The notes: generated from the sequence alone by a model not told the origin. Shown: positions 49,150 to 61,353, numbered from the stretch's first letter. The stretch: DNA of 64,000 nt from Cladorhizidae sp. MBARI D1340-BT2 (GCA_028752905.1 JAQNBH010000013.1:19645477-19709476); one strand, 5' to 3'. Made by a program: numbers and translations.

Positions 49150-50400
49150 GCCCACCTAGAACAGATTTTACCACACCAACTCCGCTCTCTTCAGCTGGCC
49201 GACCCAACACTGGAGAATTGGAGAAGTCAGGCTGATGGGGATGGTGGGGGAGAATTCTGTTGGGAGGATGGAGTGTTGTACAGGAAGCCACATGGGGGTG
49301 AGAAGGTAAACTTACTTGTGGTTCCCAAATTTGTAGGGATGAAGTACTTAGACTGGTCCACTGTTCTCCGATGGCTGGTCACTTTGGGGAAACCAGAACC
49401 CTGGATACACTGAGAAGAAGGATAGTCTGGCCTGGAATGACCGTGGACGTCAAGGAGGTGTGTCAGTCTTGCCCAACTTGTCAACTGGCCGCCCCTGCAA
49501 CCCTCAAACGAGCACCACTACATCCTCTGCCGATCATCAGCACACCATTCGACCGAATTGCGATGGACATCTTCGGCCCCCTTCGAAGGACGAGATCTGG
49601 TAATAAGTACGTACTGGTAATAATTGATTACGCCACCAAGTGGCCTGAGGCATTTCCATTACGTAATATTACATCCGAGGCAATCATTGAGTGTTTGATT
49701 GAGGTTACATCCAGGCTGGGAGTCCCAAAAGAAGTGCTTTCAGACAATGGGACTAACTTCGTGTCGACTATGATGAGACAGTTCTGTGACCGAACGGGCA
49801 TACACCAGATCAAGACGTCTCCGTAACACCCCCAGACCGATGGAATGGTGGAGAGGTTTAATTCTACTCTCAAACGCCTTCTACGGAAACTGACTCAAAA
49901 AGGTACGATGGAATGGGATAAGTGTTTACCATTTATATTATGGGCCTACAGAGGCTCGATCCACAAGTCCACCGGTTACTCCCCATATGAGCTCATGTTT
50001 GGCCGAGAAATGAGAACTCCTCTGGATGAATTGGTCGAGATGTGGAGTGGAAAGGATGGCGACGAGGAACAGGATGTAGCTGAGTACCTGCACCAACTTC
50101 GGGAGAGAATGTCCCTCGTCAGAGAATTGGCCAACTTGAAAGAGACGGGAGAAAAGAAAAAACACAAACAGTACCATGACAAAAAGGCGACAGAGAGAAT
50201 GTTTGGGGTGGGTGATTATGTATTGGTTTTTCAACCCAGGAAACTCGACAAGCTCCACAGCGAATGGCGAGGCCCTGTGATAATCACGAGGAAGATCACA
50301 GACGTCACCTATGAGGTTGACATGGGACAAGGACCAAAAAGACTTCGCACTTTCCACATTAATGGAATGAAGAAGTGGTACGCCCCGACAGCAGCCGTAT
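49150..50400 (+). pseudogene. Integrase, placed upstream of RT
   Basis: The N-terminal region (QLADPTLENWRSQAD, FCWEDGVLYRK) is followed by an HHCC zinc finger (VHCSPMAGHFG at 49356-49388, then CQSCPTCQ). A frame change lies at about 49340. The DDE core has MDIFGPL (first Asp, ~49565), LSDNGTNFV (second Asp, ~49740) and GMVERFN (Glu, ~49850). The codon before HPQTD is TAA (49824-49826), a nonsense change. The C-terminal GPY-type module (SEWRGPVIITR, ~50262) is gypsy-specific. It inserts the cDNA into the host chromosome. Confidence 0.9.
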
Positions 50401-50454
50401 TCCTAGCGGTTGACGATGATCCCAATGAGGAAGCTAGCGAAGAAAAGAAAGATG

Positions 50455-51869
50455 CTTTTATCAGTACGCTCACTAACCATCAAGAAAGGGAACTCCTGGA
50501 ATTGAGGGAGGAGTTCTCCGACGTCATAAGCAATGACCCTGGAAAAACAGACTTGGTGAGTCATGATATTGTCACTGGTGATGCCACCCCTATTCGGTTA
50601 CCCCCCTACCGACTCCCTCACACATTGCATGAGTTTCTTCGTGAAGAAATCAAACAGTTGCTAGGATTGGGCATCATAGTCCCCTCCAGAAGTTCGTGGG
50701 CGGCCCCGGTGGTCTTGGTTCCTAAAAAGGACGGCGGAAAACGACTGCGTGGATTATAGAAAACTCAACCTCGTCACCAAGGCCGACCCCTACCCCATAC
50801 CCCGAATTGAGGACATGATAGATGATATTGGACAGGCAAGATACATCACTGCCCTGGATCTTACAAAGGGTTACTGGCAGGTGCCTGTGGCGAAGGCAAG
50901 CCAGGAGAAGACTGCTTTCGTCACACCCTGGGGAAAGTACCAGTTCGTAACCATGCCCTTTGGTTTGGTCAACGCCCCCATCCACGTTTCAGCGTCTGAT
51001 GAACCACTTACTCGAAGTAACACAGACGTTCGCGGCGGCTTACCTGGATGATGTCATCATCCACAGCAAAACATGGGAGGAACATTTGGAACATATGAAA
51101 GAAAACTTCATAAGATTACGAAAAGCCGGCCTCACCATTAAGGAATCGAAATGCAAGTTCGCGTGTAATGAGTGCGAATACCTGGGACATACTGTGGGAA
51201 ATGGGAAGGTCCACCCTCTACAAGCTAAAGTACAAGCCGTACAAGATTTTACCCAGCCCATTACAAAGAAGGACGTCCGTGCGTTCTTGGGACTATGTGG
51301 GTATTATCGCCGATTCATCCCCGACTTTTCCACTATTGCAACCCCCCTAACTGAGCTGACTAGGAAGGACAAACCGAACATTATTGTTTGGAGTGAAGCG
51401 ACACAACAGTCATTTCAATGCTTGAAGGATGCTCTGACTCACTACCCTGTGTTAGCCACACCCCTCTGGAATAGGCCCTTCCTATTGCAAACAGATGCTT
51501 CCGACTCAGGAATAGCATATGTGCTTGCCCAGAAAGATGAGATAGGCGAAGAACACCCACTCGCCTATGGGTCAAGAAAGTTGCTACCTAGAGAGAAAAA
51601 GTTCTCTACAATAGAGAAAGAAGCTCTAGCGATCGTCGAGGGTACGAAACACTTCCGAGTATACCTCGAAGGGACAGAGTTCACGATCGAGACAGACCAT
51701 GACCCACTGACACACCTTGCAAAGCTGAAGGATAGTCACGGGAGAATAGGGAGGTGGGCGTTATCGATGCAACCGTATCACTACACTATCCACCACAAGC
51801 CAGGTCGATTGAATACGAATGCGGACGGACTTTCCCGAGAATATTGTTCTTGCCTGAACGGAAAGGGAG
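50455..51869 (+). pseudogene. Reverse transcriptase and RNase H
   Basis: The RT begins after a linker with ELLELREEFSDVI and IRLPPYRLP. Motifs: VLVPKKDGG, MDYRKLNLVT (frame change just before, ~50740), ITALDLTKGYWQVP (first Asp), MPFGLVNAP (frame change after it, at a C-run ~50976), and YLDDVIIHS (catalytic YLDD, ~51037-51060). Thumb: VRAFLGLCGYYRRFIPDFS. The RNase H part has LQTDASDSGIAYVL, STIEKEALAIV and ETDHDPLTHL (Asp-Glu-Asp), ending NADGLSREY. The frame is open through the end of RNase H and on into the 3' LTR, to the TAA at 52007-52009. It copies the genomic RNA into DNA. Confidence 0.93.
51856..51869 (+). other. Polypurine tract
   Basis: GAACGGAAAGGGAG immediately precedes the 3' LTR, the usual priming site for plus-strand DNA synthesis. 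Confidence 0.8.
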
Positions 51870-52265
51870 TGTCAGAGAAGGAAGACATAACGGAGAACAA
51901 AGGTTATGACCACAACAATGTCCAAGAACATTATCCGAACATTCATCTACAAGACCACAGTATTCGTGTGCAAGACCATAGTGCCTGGTGTAAATCCGTG
52001 TGCAATTAACTATTAGTATAAAAGAGATATCTAGAGAGCTAGCAAAGAGAGAGAGAGTATCTATGTTAGAGCCAAGCGCATAACAGGCTGGACTAGCTGA
52101 TAGATCACTGGGAACTGTGTATATTGATGTACAAAGCAATCATTGTTCACTTTTACCTGGGTGAAGGGTACGAAGGCTCTTATAAAGCCTAGGGGTGAAA
52201 GTATTGGGCTAGTCAGAGTGAGGACTAGTCGGCGCAGTGAATACTAAGGGAAAGTATTGCTGACA
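51870..52265 (+). repeat. 3' LTR
   Basis: Starts TGTCAGAGAAGG and ends TTGCTGACA, followed by the TATAG duplication. Its first ~46 codons continue the pol frame (VSEKEDITEN... to TAA at 52007-52009). Confidence 0.95.
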
Positions 52266-52270
52266 TATAG

Positions 52271-52849
52271 TATGAGTAAGTTAAATAATAATAATAAATA
52301 AATGAAAATAAAAACATAGTCAGGGTCCTCCTTAATACAAGATATAAAACACAAACCGGAAATAAAAACAGCCATGGTCACAACAAGGGTCCCTAGCTAC
52401 AATAAAAATTATTCTGCATTCTCCTCTTCCTCTCCTCAAGGTAGACCCCAAAAATCTGAAGACAAGCAGGACACTCAGGCACAAGGGACACAAAAGAAAC
52501 CAGAACCTAAAACCAACAAACCAATCCAACAAAACAACCCAAGAAGCATATAAAAGGATTTCTACAAAACACACATTTACTAAGGCACACACCGCCATAA
52601 GTGTGCACCCCAAAATGAAGAAGTCTCACATGAATATATATTAATTAAGATCATAGATTAAAATATTATCAAGTATAATGCATCTTTCTCTCTTGAAAGA
52701 GAAAGTACTCCAGTTTCATCATATCAGTAATCACCTACTAGCCTTGACCCTCCTTCCACCTAGGGAATGTTTATCCTGTTAATCAGTTTATCAATTTCTA
52801 ATTTTTTTCTTCTTTCTGTTCTAGCCCAAACAAAATCTGCACCATCATG
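52271..52849. other. No gene seen
   Basis: Continues the pre-insertion sequence: a short (AAT)n run near 52287-52303, then AT-rich unique sequence. No coding motif. Confidence 0.6.
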
Positions 52850-53345
52850 TGTACCAAGTGTAAGGTAGTTTCCACTGCACACATCAACAACACAATACCA
52901 CAAGCCCCCATAGTTAGTATGGGCGCCCAAGTGTAAGGGAGGTTCAACTGCACACATCAACTATCTCCCATAGTTAGTAGCACAATGCTAAGGGAGGTTC
53001 TTCTCACACAACAACACAATAGTATTAGCTCCAATAGTTAGAAGCCCTGTGTAATGGTGGTTCCACTGCACACATCAGCAACACACTACCACTAACTCCC
53101 AAAGTTAGGAACCCAAGGTCCACTGACACATCAACAACACAATACCACTAGCCCCCATAGTTAGGAGCCCAAGAGTAAGAGACGTTACACTGCACAGATC
53201 AATAACACAATACCACTAACTCCCATAGTTAGGAACCCAAGGGTAAGGGAGATGAACTGACACATAAACAACACAATATCACTAGCTCCTATAGTTAGAA
53301 GAAAGGAAGGTTCTACTGTGCATATCAACAACACAATAATACTAG
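52850..53345. repeat. ~60-75-bp minisatellite
   Basis: Seven or so diverged copies of a unit containing CCACTGCACACATCAACAAC, ACAATACCACTAGC, CCCATAGTTAG and CCCAAG.GTAAGGGAGGTT. Copies vary in length. Frames are not conserved. Confidence 0.92.
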
Positions 53346-54839
53346 CTCACTTTCAGATGTCTCAAAGTTGTCCTTCAAGTCAGTGTGGTCAGTGTCAAGT
53401 GCCTCTCTCAAATTTTTACCGACTTCACTAAGTTCCATGCGTACTAACAATTGTGCATTGGATATTCATTTTCGTTGTATTCTTCATCCTCTTCTCCATG
53501 AATGCCCTCATGCACTTCTCGGGGTTGCCTATATACATGGATGCTATTAGCCTCGTCGCAGTAACACCAATTATTTCTGCTGCTTTATTCCAATCTGCCA
53601 CTAGCTAATTATAAAGTCGTAATTCTCGTCCCTCTCCTTTCGGGCCAATCCACTGAATCAGTTGCATGTGATGTCAGTCGATGCGTTCATCATATGCTGA
53701 ATATCACAATAAACAAAAGCAGGACTTTATCACAACAGCAATACAAGGGAGGTACCGCGTGGGGGCAACAATAGACAAACACTGCCAACCACACACACCT
53801 CCCCAAATCTAGGAAGGGAAAGTGGGAGTGGGAGAGGAAACTTCAGTTGCAGCTTTACAACTTTGCAATAGAGGACCTGTACTTATATAGAGTACCTGTA
53901 GCATTAGCAGGCAAGAATATGGAAAATGAATACAACCACTTGTGAAGCAGTGCCCAAGTGCAGATGCAATCAATCCATGCTAGGTAAGGTATGAAGGATG
54001 TTTGAACTGCTGTATAGAGGAGCTGGAGGGTGTCATGTGTGGACATCTCATCAGCGATGGAAGAAATATTTGGTGTGGAACAGGAGGAGATATAGTCATG
54101 ATTGATGCTTAACCAAAGTAGAAAAGTACCATTGTGGATTATCCACAAGTAGATGCCATGTGGCTCCAAGAGGATGTAGAGATTTTAGTTTCTTTGGGAT
54201 GGCCAAATCCAAATGAATTCGAGATAAAAAAATTTAATTTGCAATCAACGAACTTTCAGTTGACAAGCAATTAAATAACTTTCTCAATAGATGAATGCAA
54301 GAGCATCTAGCACAAAACACGAGAGTAAAATTTGGAGTTGATTATTGACAAAAGTTATTCTAATTCTAGAAACACTGAAGCTTGTGTTGGGGTCTATACA
54401 GCAGTAAATATAAATATAATACACACTCACACACACAATATAGCTTGATATAAATTTTTATAGAAAATTTCCTAGGTCAATACATAGGAATCTGCATTTT
54501 GTGTGTGTATAGCATGCATGCATGCAGTTTATAGGCTTGGCCATCTTTGGCCTCCATACACATGTCTATAACTGCCCTACACTGGGAAGGTTTTGGACCC
54601 TGGGAGTTATTAGTCAATGGCCCAAAACTTTAAAACAGACATTACAGCCAAACTAAGGCAGATACATGGTTCAACTGAGTTTTAGATTATGGTCAATTTA
54701 GGGAGAGGCAGGATCAAGCAGGGGTGTGTGGATGGGAGGGGATGGTGGTGGGAGTTATGAATTTCTGTTAACTCATAGAGCGCACCTAGAATATTGTAAC
54801 TATACGTTAGCATGCAGACAGACAACAATTGTGTCTTAG
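53346..54839. other. No gene seen
   Basis: No recognisable motif. Contains a short (CA)n-like stretch near 54420-54440 and GCATGCATGCATGCA near 54513. Confidence 0.55.
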
Positions 54840-55020
54840 CCTAGGGCAAGGGCTAGAGCTAGAAAAGAACTACGACTATTATAGAAGGCTTGCCACAAAT
54901 ACTATAGCGGGATCATGCAACTGGTGATAATTTCAAATCTTTAGCACTTTGCAATCTGGAGATATTTATGCGGCCAATTCAGGCATTCAGGTTTTGAAGT
55001 TCCCTCTTCTTTAGGTCACT
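54840..55020 (-). repeat. MITE family A fragment with a flanking AGGGCTAGAGCTAG motif
   Basis: The part at about 54920-55015 matches the right-arm part of family A (CTGGTG.TAATTTCAA, CTTTGCAATCTGGAGATATT, AGGCATTCAGGTTTTGA). The part at 54845-54900 resembles 29405-29475 in reverse (CTATTATAGAAGGC..GCCACAAATA). Confidence 0.7.
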
Positions 55021-55397
55021 AAATACATGTACCTGCATCAAGGATGCAGGGGGTAAAGGTCAGTCTACTGGTGAAGGCAGTTTATAGATCTTTTTAGCAC
55101 AAACTAGACCTCTTCCTAATCAAATAGCCACTAAATCAACACAAGGTGTTTATCCCTTTCTCCACCTCTGGTGTGGCTAAAGGCATGTTAGTAAATAAAA
55201 TACATTTATTTTTTGGACTACCCTCAAAACGTTTAATGCAAATATTTCTTTGACGGCGCTTCATTGCCAACTTGCACATTAGTTAGCTCCATTAGTGGCT
55301 ACTACTTGCCCTTTTACATACGTTCTTCTAGTGACTATTATCTTGCTGCTCAATGCATGATTGGGCAGCTTACAAGTCAAGTTGAATTGACTTAAGT
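55021..55397. other. No gene seen
   Basis: Unique AT-rich sequence leading into a family B copy. Confidence 0.5.
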
Positions 55398-55480
55398 GGT
55401 AATTTCCAACAACCCAGTATATATATCTACAAGCACTCCACAAGACTACAAACACTAAACTTAAAATGTACCTTAACTTG
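55398..55480 (+). repeat. Interspersed repeat family B, fragment
   Basis: Matches 9606-9690 in the same orientation (AGTGGTAATTT.CAACAACC, CTACAAGCACT.CACAAGA, TAAAATG). Confidence 0.75.
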
Positions 55481-56189
55481 CAACAATAATTTGTTTAATT
55501 ACTTAACTACAATTGTGTTCCTAGCATTACTCCAGCAATGTATATATGTAACTATCAAACTATGTTAATATAACACCAAGAAAAGTGACATGACATTAAT
55601 CAGTGAACAATTGTCATCCTAGACATGTAATACTCGAACTCACCGGCTATGATGGTTTCATGAAGTAAGTCGGACACAGAGAAGCAAGGGCCAAGTTGAA
55701 ATAAATTGAAGTTGATCAAAATCATGTCATCCTAGCCATAGAATACTGTAACTCACCGTCTATAAAGTAAGCAGCACAGAGAGAGATGAGGGACACGTTA
55801 ATATAAATAAATAGTTAAGTTAAGCTGTGTGTATCCCTAAAGTCTATTGAGATCCACCAGCTGGTGGGAGAATCCCAACAACAACGGCTAAATATGCACA
55901 TCATTTTATTATATCAAACTTCTAATGGCAATTAAACACCCTCTGTGATTATTACAGATATGTGATGTACAAGCATGGACCAAGAGTCTAGTGCATCAGG
56001 AATCTACAGGCAATGCTGGGCCACATTGCAAGGCACACCACTTGCAAGCTTAGCACTCGGCTTCTTGTAAGTGATTATACGAACCCTGGTGTTAAAGTGC
56101 AGCAGCAGGCCTTGAATTTCAGTGCCTCAATCACCACACAATAAAAATGATAATAGAAAACACACTTGTAGTTATGCAATTAAACAACT
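55481..56189. other. No gene seen; internal ~110-bp similarity
   Basis: Two stretches (about 55617-55695 and 55727-55800) share CATCCTAG.CATG/ATAGAATACTGTAACTCACC and a following GTAAG..G.CACAGAGA, suggesting a diverged duplication. No coding. Confidence 0.5.
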
Positions 56190-56300
56190 ATCAAGTTATG
56201 GTCAATATTAACTAGTTCTTTTCTGGCGCAAGAAATCTTCACCTTACCACTGTAGAAAGCATGGACTATGTTGCTTTAGGAGGTCATTGTTATGTTTGCC
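56190..56300 (-). repeat. Interspersed repeat family B, reverse fragment
   Basis: Reverse match to 9498-9612 (TAACTAGTTCTTTTCTGGCG, CTTACCACTGTAGAAAGC). Together with 55398-55480 it suggests a broken copy with inverted ends. Confidence 0.75.
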
Positions 56301-56589
56301 AATATAACCAATCTCTGTTTGGTTCTGTCTTGTGATAAGCGAGCTTCAGGCCAAAAATCCTGTCTGTTTAGAGAGCTTCACTGAGGAATTACTTGTGAGC
56401 CTGTTGAAGAATGAGTTATCCTCTCGATGGCACAAAAAGAAATATTCAGACTCCCAAACCATATTAAATGCAGGAGCAAGGCCTCTGAGATGCTCTCTCA
56501 TACATTTTATACTCAGAGAAGTATATTTATCTACAAAACTATGTGAACATCAACAATAGATATTAGCGAAAGAAGAGAACAATTCTTGT

Positions 56590-57580
56590 TACAGGTGCAA
56601 TGTTGGCATCCGTTAAGGTTTAGGTGTCTCATCATAGGGTACATAGAAAGTGTTTTGCTACCTTAGAGGCCATGCAGGAGACCTGTGCTGCTAGATCACC
56701 GGGGGAAAGGTTACAAGTGCTCTGCATTGGAGCAGCAAAATACTCTTTAGGAAACTGTGAACAGCTACAGACAATTGCAGCCATGGTTATGCTATTAATA
56801 TTCTTGCTCAATGTTCTTTCAAACACATTATAATGTTGACACTTACTTGTTCACATGTCATAAATTGATATTTATTTGAAACACTTTCAGAGCATAATTT
56901 CAGAACAAGATACCATAATGATGCGGAATAATGTTGTTATTGTTAAGGATAAGATGGACGTTTAATTAACAACTTTAATCAAACTAAACATGAGAGGCTT
57001 AATGACCAGAGTTTACGGATTCTAAAATATATTTCACAGAGAGAAGTTTGGCCCACAAAGCTGCTATTTAATACAATGTTCAGCATTGGATAGTCACATG
57101 TGGGTGGGAGGGGCCACTTCAATGGGAATATTATTCCAATACCAAAGCAGCTTTTAAATATGGCGGCGCTTCTCTGTACCAGAAACTGTTAGAACATGAG
57201 ATATCAATGCGGCATTAGGGGGTTGAGTATACACAGCTGCCTATTAGTCTACATGAATCTAGTATCTTACAACTTATTTTAAATGGTCTTAGCAGGCTTT
57301 AAGATCATAACTTAAATTTGCAAGCGAGATGATGTTATTTAAAATAAAAAAACTTACCTGAAGGAAAGGTGGCTAGGACAATTTCAATGCATTTTCTAAT
57401 AGCACCTGAGGCTAATATTTATTTCATTCCATCTACCCGTCATTTATTTTGAAGGTTGTTTTCAATTGAGAGGGAAGTTGCTATTAACAAGCCTGGTTGG
57501 ACAGGAAAAAGGTTGTTAGTGGCAATGGCTGATCACAACTACTGTGCTCGAAGGACTCTTTATGGGTGATCCTGCTATTT
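56590..57580 (+). repeat. Interspersed repeat family C, longest copy
   Basis: About 0.99 kb matching 12335-13250 in reverse, and 25285-25570 in part. It shares the GGAAACTGTGAACAGCTACA block, AACATGAGAGGCTTAATG, ATGCGGCATTAGGGGGTTGA and AAGGACTCTTTATGGGTGAT. Non-coding apart from a short frame (GAAKYSLGNCEQLQ). It probably represents a non-autonomous DNA element; the termini are not defined. Confidence 0.75.
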
Positions 57581-57599
57581 TTGCAAGATCCTACACGAT

Positions 57600-60500
57600 T
57601 AGCTTCCTTTTCAACATTATAGAACTGTTTCTAATCTTTAAACATCAGTAAAATTCTTTTAGTGATAAATCTCCCCTATTTAACAGAAAGTAGCTCTAAT
57701 TTGCTCAAATTGGGACGTTTTTTTAGCGTTTTGAGGAAAAACTGTCTGAAATCGGTCATTCTTGTCAAAAATGGCTTCCTTTTCAATATTGGTCATTAAA
57801 CGATAGTTAATTTCTTTTAGTGAGAAATCTTCCTTTTTAACGCTATATTTTGCTCCAATTGGGACATTTTATAATGTTTTGAGGAAAAACAGTCTGAATT
57901 GTCAAAATGGCACTTAGCTCCCACTTCAGCATTATCGAACTGTTTCTACACTTTAAATTACAGAAAACATCTTTTGGTGATAAATCACCACTTTTTTACC
58001 AAAGAACCTCCAATTGGGACGTTTTTTGGAGTGTTTTGAGAAACAAATGTCCATTCTCAACAAAATGGTCACATTAGCTTCCTTTTCAACATTATAGGAC
58101 TGTTTCTATTCTTTTAGTGAGAACTCTTCCGTTTTTAACCGAAAGTAGCTCTATTTTGCTCCAATTAGGACGTTGGAGCATTTTGATGAAAAACTGTGTG
58201 AAATCGCTCAATTTTTTCAAAATGACACATTAGCTTCCTCTTCAACATTACGCGACAGTTTCTACTCTTTAAATAACAGAAAACATCTTTTGTTGAGAAA
58301 TCTCCACTTTTTAACACGATTTGGCTCCAATTGAGACATTTTTAGACATTTGGGGAAAAACAGTCTTAAATCGCTAATTTTTTTTTCTTTTTTAGGGTTT
58401 TGAGAAAAAAACTGTCTGAAATCGCTCATTCTCATCAAAATTGGGACATTAGCTTCCTTTTCAACATTAAAGAACTGTTTCTATTCTTTAAATGACAGAA
58501 AACATCTTTTGATGAAAATAAATCATTAAAACAGAAAAAGCTCTATTTTACTCAATTTGGGACTTTTTATAGCGTTTGAGATAAACTGAAATCGCTCATT
58601 CTCAAAATGGGCACATTAGCTTCCTTTTCAACATTATAGAACTGTTTCTACTCTTTAAACGACAGTAAACGTAGAAATCTTCCATTATTTTAACGAAACA
58701 AGCTCTAGTTTGCTCCATTTGGGAGGTTTTTTAGCATTTTAAGTCTGAAATAGCTCATTCTTGTCAAAATAGGCAATTAGCTTCCATTTCAACATAATGG
58801 AACTTTATACCCTTTAAACGACAGAAAATGTCATTTATTGAGATATCTCCACTTTTTAAGCGAAAGAAGCTCGATTTTTCTCAATTGGGACGTTTTTGAG
58901 TGTTTGGAGGAAAAACTGTCTGAAATCGCTCAATCTTGTAAGAAGGGGCACATTAGCTTCCTTTTCAATATTATGGAACTGTTTACTCTCAACGACAGAA
59001 AACATCTTTTGGTGAGAAATCTCCCCGTTTTAATCAAAATAAGGTCCAATTGGGCCTTTTTTTTGCGTTTTGAGGAAAAACTGTCTGAAATCGGTCATTA
59101 TTAAAAAAATGGGTACTTTTCAACATTTGTGGAACTGTTACTACTCTTTAAATGACAGTAAATGTTTTTTGGTACACTTTAAGGTACACTTTAAATAAAA
59201 GAAAATGTATTTTCGCGAGAAATTTCCCTGTTTAACCGAAATGAGGTCTTTTTGTCGACGTTTTTGAGCGTTCTGAGAAAAAACTGTCTGAAATCGCTCG
59301 TTCTGGTCAAAATGGGCACATTAGCTTCCTTTTCAACATTATATAACTGTTCCTACTCTGTAAACGACAGAAAACATATTTTGGTGACAAATCTTCACTT
59401 TTTAACCGAAAGAAGCTGCAATGTTTTTTAGCGTTTTGAGGAAAAACTGTCTGAAATCCCTTAATCTCTTCAAAATGGCACATAGCTTCCACTTCAATAT
59501 TATGGAACTGTTTCTACTCTATAAATTACAGAAAACATATTTTGTGAGAAATCTCCCCTTTAAGCTATTATTGGGAGGGGGTTTGAGAAAAAACTGTCTG
59601 AAATCGCTGATTCTCATCGAAATGGGCACATTAGCTTCCTTTTCAACATTATGGGACTATTTTCACTCTTTAAATGAGAGAAAATATCTTTTGGCTAGAA
59701 ATCTCATCTCCATTTTGGATATTTTTGTGGTTTGAGGAAAAACCGACAGAAATCGGTCAATCTTGTAAAAATGGGCACATTAGCTTCCTTTTCAACATTA
59801 TAGAACTCTTTCTACTCTTTAAACGACAGAAAATATCTTTTGTTGAGAAATCTTACGTTTTTAACCGAAAGAAGCTCTATTTAGCTCCAATTGGACGTTT
59901 TAGAGCGTTTTGAGGAAAAACTGTCTGAAATCGCTCTATCATGTTAAATGGCACAATATCAACATAATGGAACTGTTTCTACTCTTTAAATGACAGAAAA
60001 CGTCTTTTGGTGAGAAATCTTCCCTTTTTAACAGATTTGGGATGTTTTTAAGCGTTTTGAGGAAAAACTGTCTGAAAACGCTCATTCATGTCAAAATGGG
60101 CACATTAGCTTCCTTTTCATAAAATAATATAGAACTGTTTCAACTCATTAAACGACAGAAAATGTTTTTTGTTGAGAAATCTTCCATTTTTACCGAAACA
60201 AGCTCATTTTCTCCAATTGGGACGTTTTTTTAAACTGTTTTGAAGAAAAACTGTCTGAAATTGCTCATTCTTTTATAATGGGAACGTTAGCTTCCTTTTC
60301 AACATTATCGAACTGTTTCTACTCATTAAACGAAAGAAAATGTCACTTTTTAACCGAAAGAAGCTCTATTTTGCTCCAGGGAGCGTTTTGAGGAAAAAAT
60401 GTCTGAAATTGCTCAATCGTGTAAAAATGGTTTCAACATTTTGGAATTGTTTCTAATGACAGAAAACATCTTTTAGTGAGAATAATCACTATTTGGTTTC

Positions 60501-61318
60501 CAATTTGGACTTTTTTGAGCATTTTGAGGAAAAAACCGTCTCATTCTCTTGTCAAAATGGGTACATTAGCTCTTTTTCAACATTATGGAACCGATATACT
60601 GCTTTTTAAATGACAGTAAATCTCTTTTGGTGAGAAATCTTCAGTTTTTAACCGAAAGAAACTCTATTTTGCCTGTTTTAGATGGTTTTGAGGAAAAACT
60701 GCCAGAATTTTGTCAAAATAGCAAATTAGCACCATTTCTCTTTAAATGTCAGAAAACGTCTAAAAAAAGCTGTATTTTACTCCATTTGGGAGGTTTTTAA
60801 TCGTTTTGAGGAAAAACTCTGTCAAAATTATGCACATCAGCGGTTGACTCAACTTTCTATTCTTTATATGACAGAAAACGTCTTTTGGTGAGAAATCTTC
60901 CATTTTTAACCTGTCGACGTTTTTGAGCGTTTTGAGGAAAAACGGTCTCAATCTTGTAAACATTGTCATATTAGCTTCCTTTTCACCAATATCAAAGTGT
61001 TTCTACTCTTTAAAGGACAGAAAACGTCTTTTGGTGAGAAATCTTCCATATTTAACCTCTCCTATTGGGATGTTTTTGAGCGTTTTTAGGACAAACTGTC
61101 TGAAATTGGTCATTCTTGTCTAAATGGGAACATAGCAACTATATGGAACTGTTTCTACTCTTTAATGACAGAAAATGTCTTTTATTGAGGAACCTCCACT
61201 TTTTAACCGAAAGAAGCTCTATTTTGCTCCAATAGGGAGGTTTTTGAGCGTTTTGAGGAAAAACTGTCTCAATAGTGGCACAGATTGCTTTTCAACATTA
61301 TGGAACTGTTTCTACTCT
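57600..61318 (+). repeat. Satellite array, ~160-180-bp monomer, ~22-24 copies
   Basis: The monomer contains, in order, TCTTTTGGTGAGAAATCTTC, TTTTTAACCGAAAGAAGCTC, TATTTTGCTCCAATTGGGAC, GTTTTGAGGAAAAACTGTCT, GAAATCGCTCATTCTTGTCA, AAATGGGCACATTAGCTTCC, TTTTCAACATTATGGAACTG and TTTCTACTCTTTAAACGACA. The CTGTCTGAAATCG block recurs roughly every 150-190 bases. Copies differ by many substitutions and deletions of up to a third of a unit, so the array is old or fast-evolving. PB3 interrupts it at the right. Confidence 0.95.
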
Positions 61319-61339
61319 TTAACCGATTAAACGCCGTAA

Positions 61340-61353
61340 GCGCCATATGGCGC
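61340..61353. repeat. 14-base subterminal palindrome of PB3
   Basis: GCGCCATATGGCGC, perfect, 18 bases inside the TTAA. It corresponds in position and length to the PB2 palindrome (35798-35811). Confidence 0.9.

Larger units (their letters stand above)
46830..52265 (+). mobile_element. Ty3/gypsy LTR retrotransposon with Gmr1-like gene order (5.44 kb)
   Basis: Two near-identical LTRs (397 and 396 bases, TG...CA), a perfect 5-bp target duplication TATAG (46825-46829 and 52266-52270), a tRNA-Leu primer site and a polypurine tract mark a complete insertion. The internal order is gag - protease - integrase - reverse transcriptase - RNase H. Integrase before RT is the copia order, yet the RT, integrase and GPY motifs are gypsy-type. 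That combination defines Gmr1-like elements. No envelope frame is present. Reading frames carry several single-base breaks, so this copy looks non-autonomous unless those are sequence errors. Confidence 0.92.

Noticed and set aside
49845..50357. Minus-strand frames across integrase
   Set aside because: Antisense shadows of the retrotransposon pol gene.
57600..61318. Short frames (KxCxLxHxGxF-like) in the satellite as a gene family
   Set aside because: They recur only because the monomer recurs, and are broken by indels in most copies.
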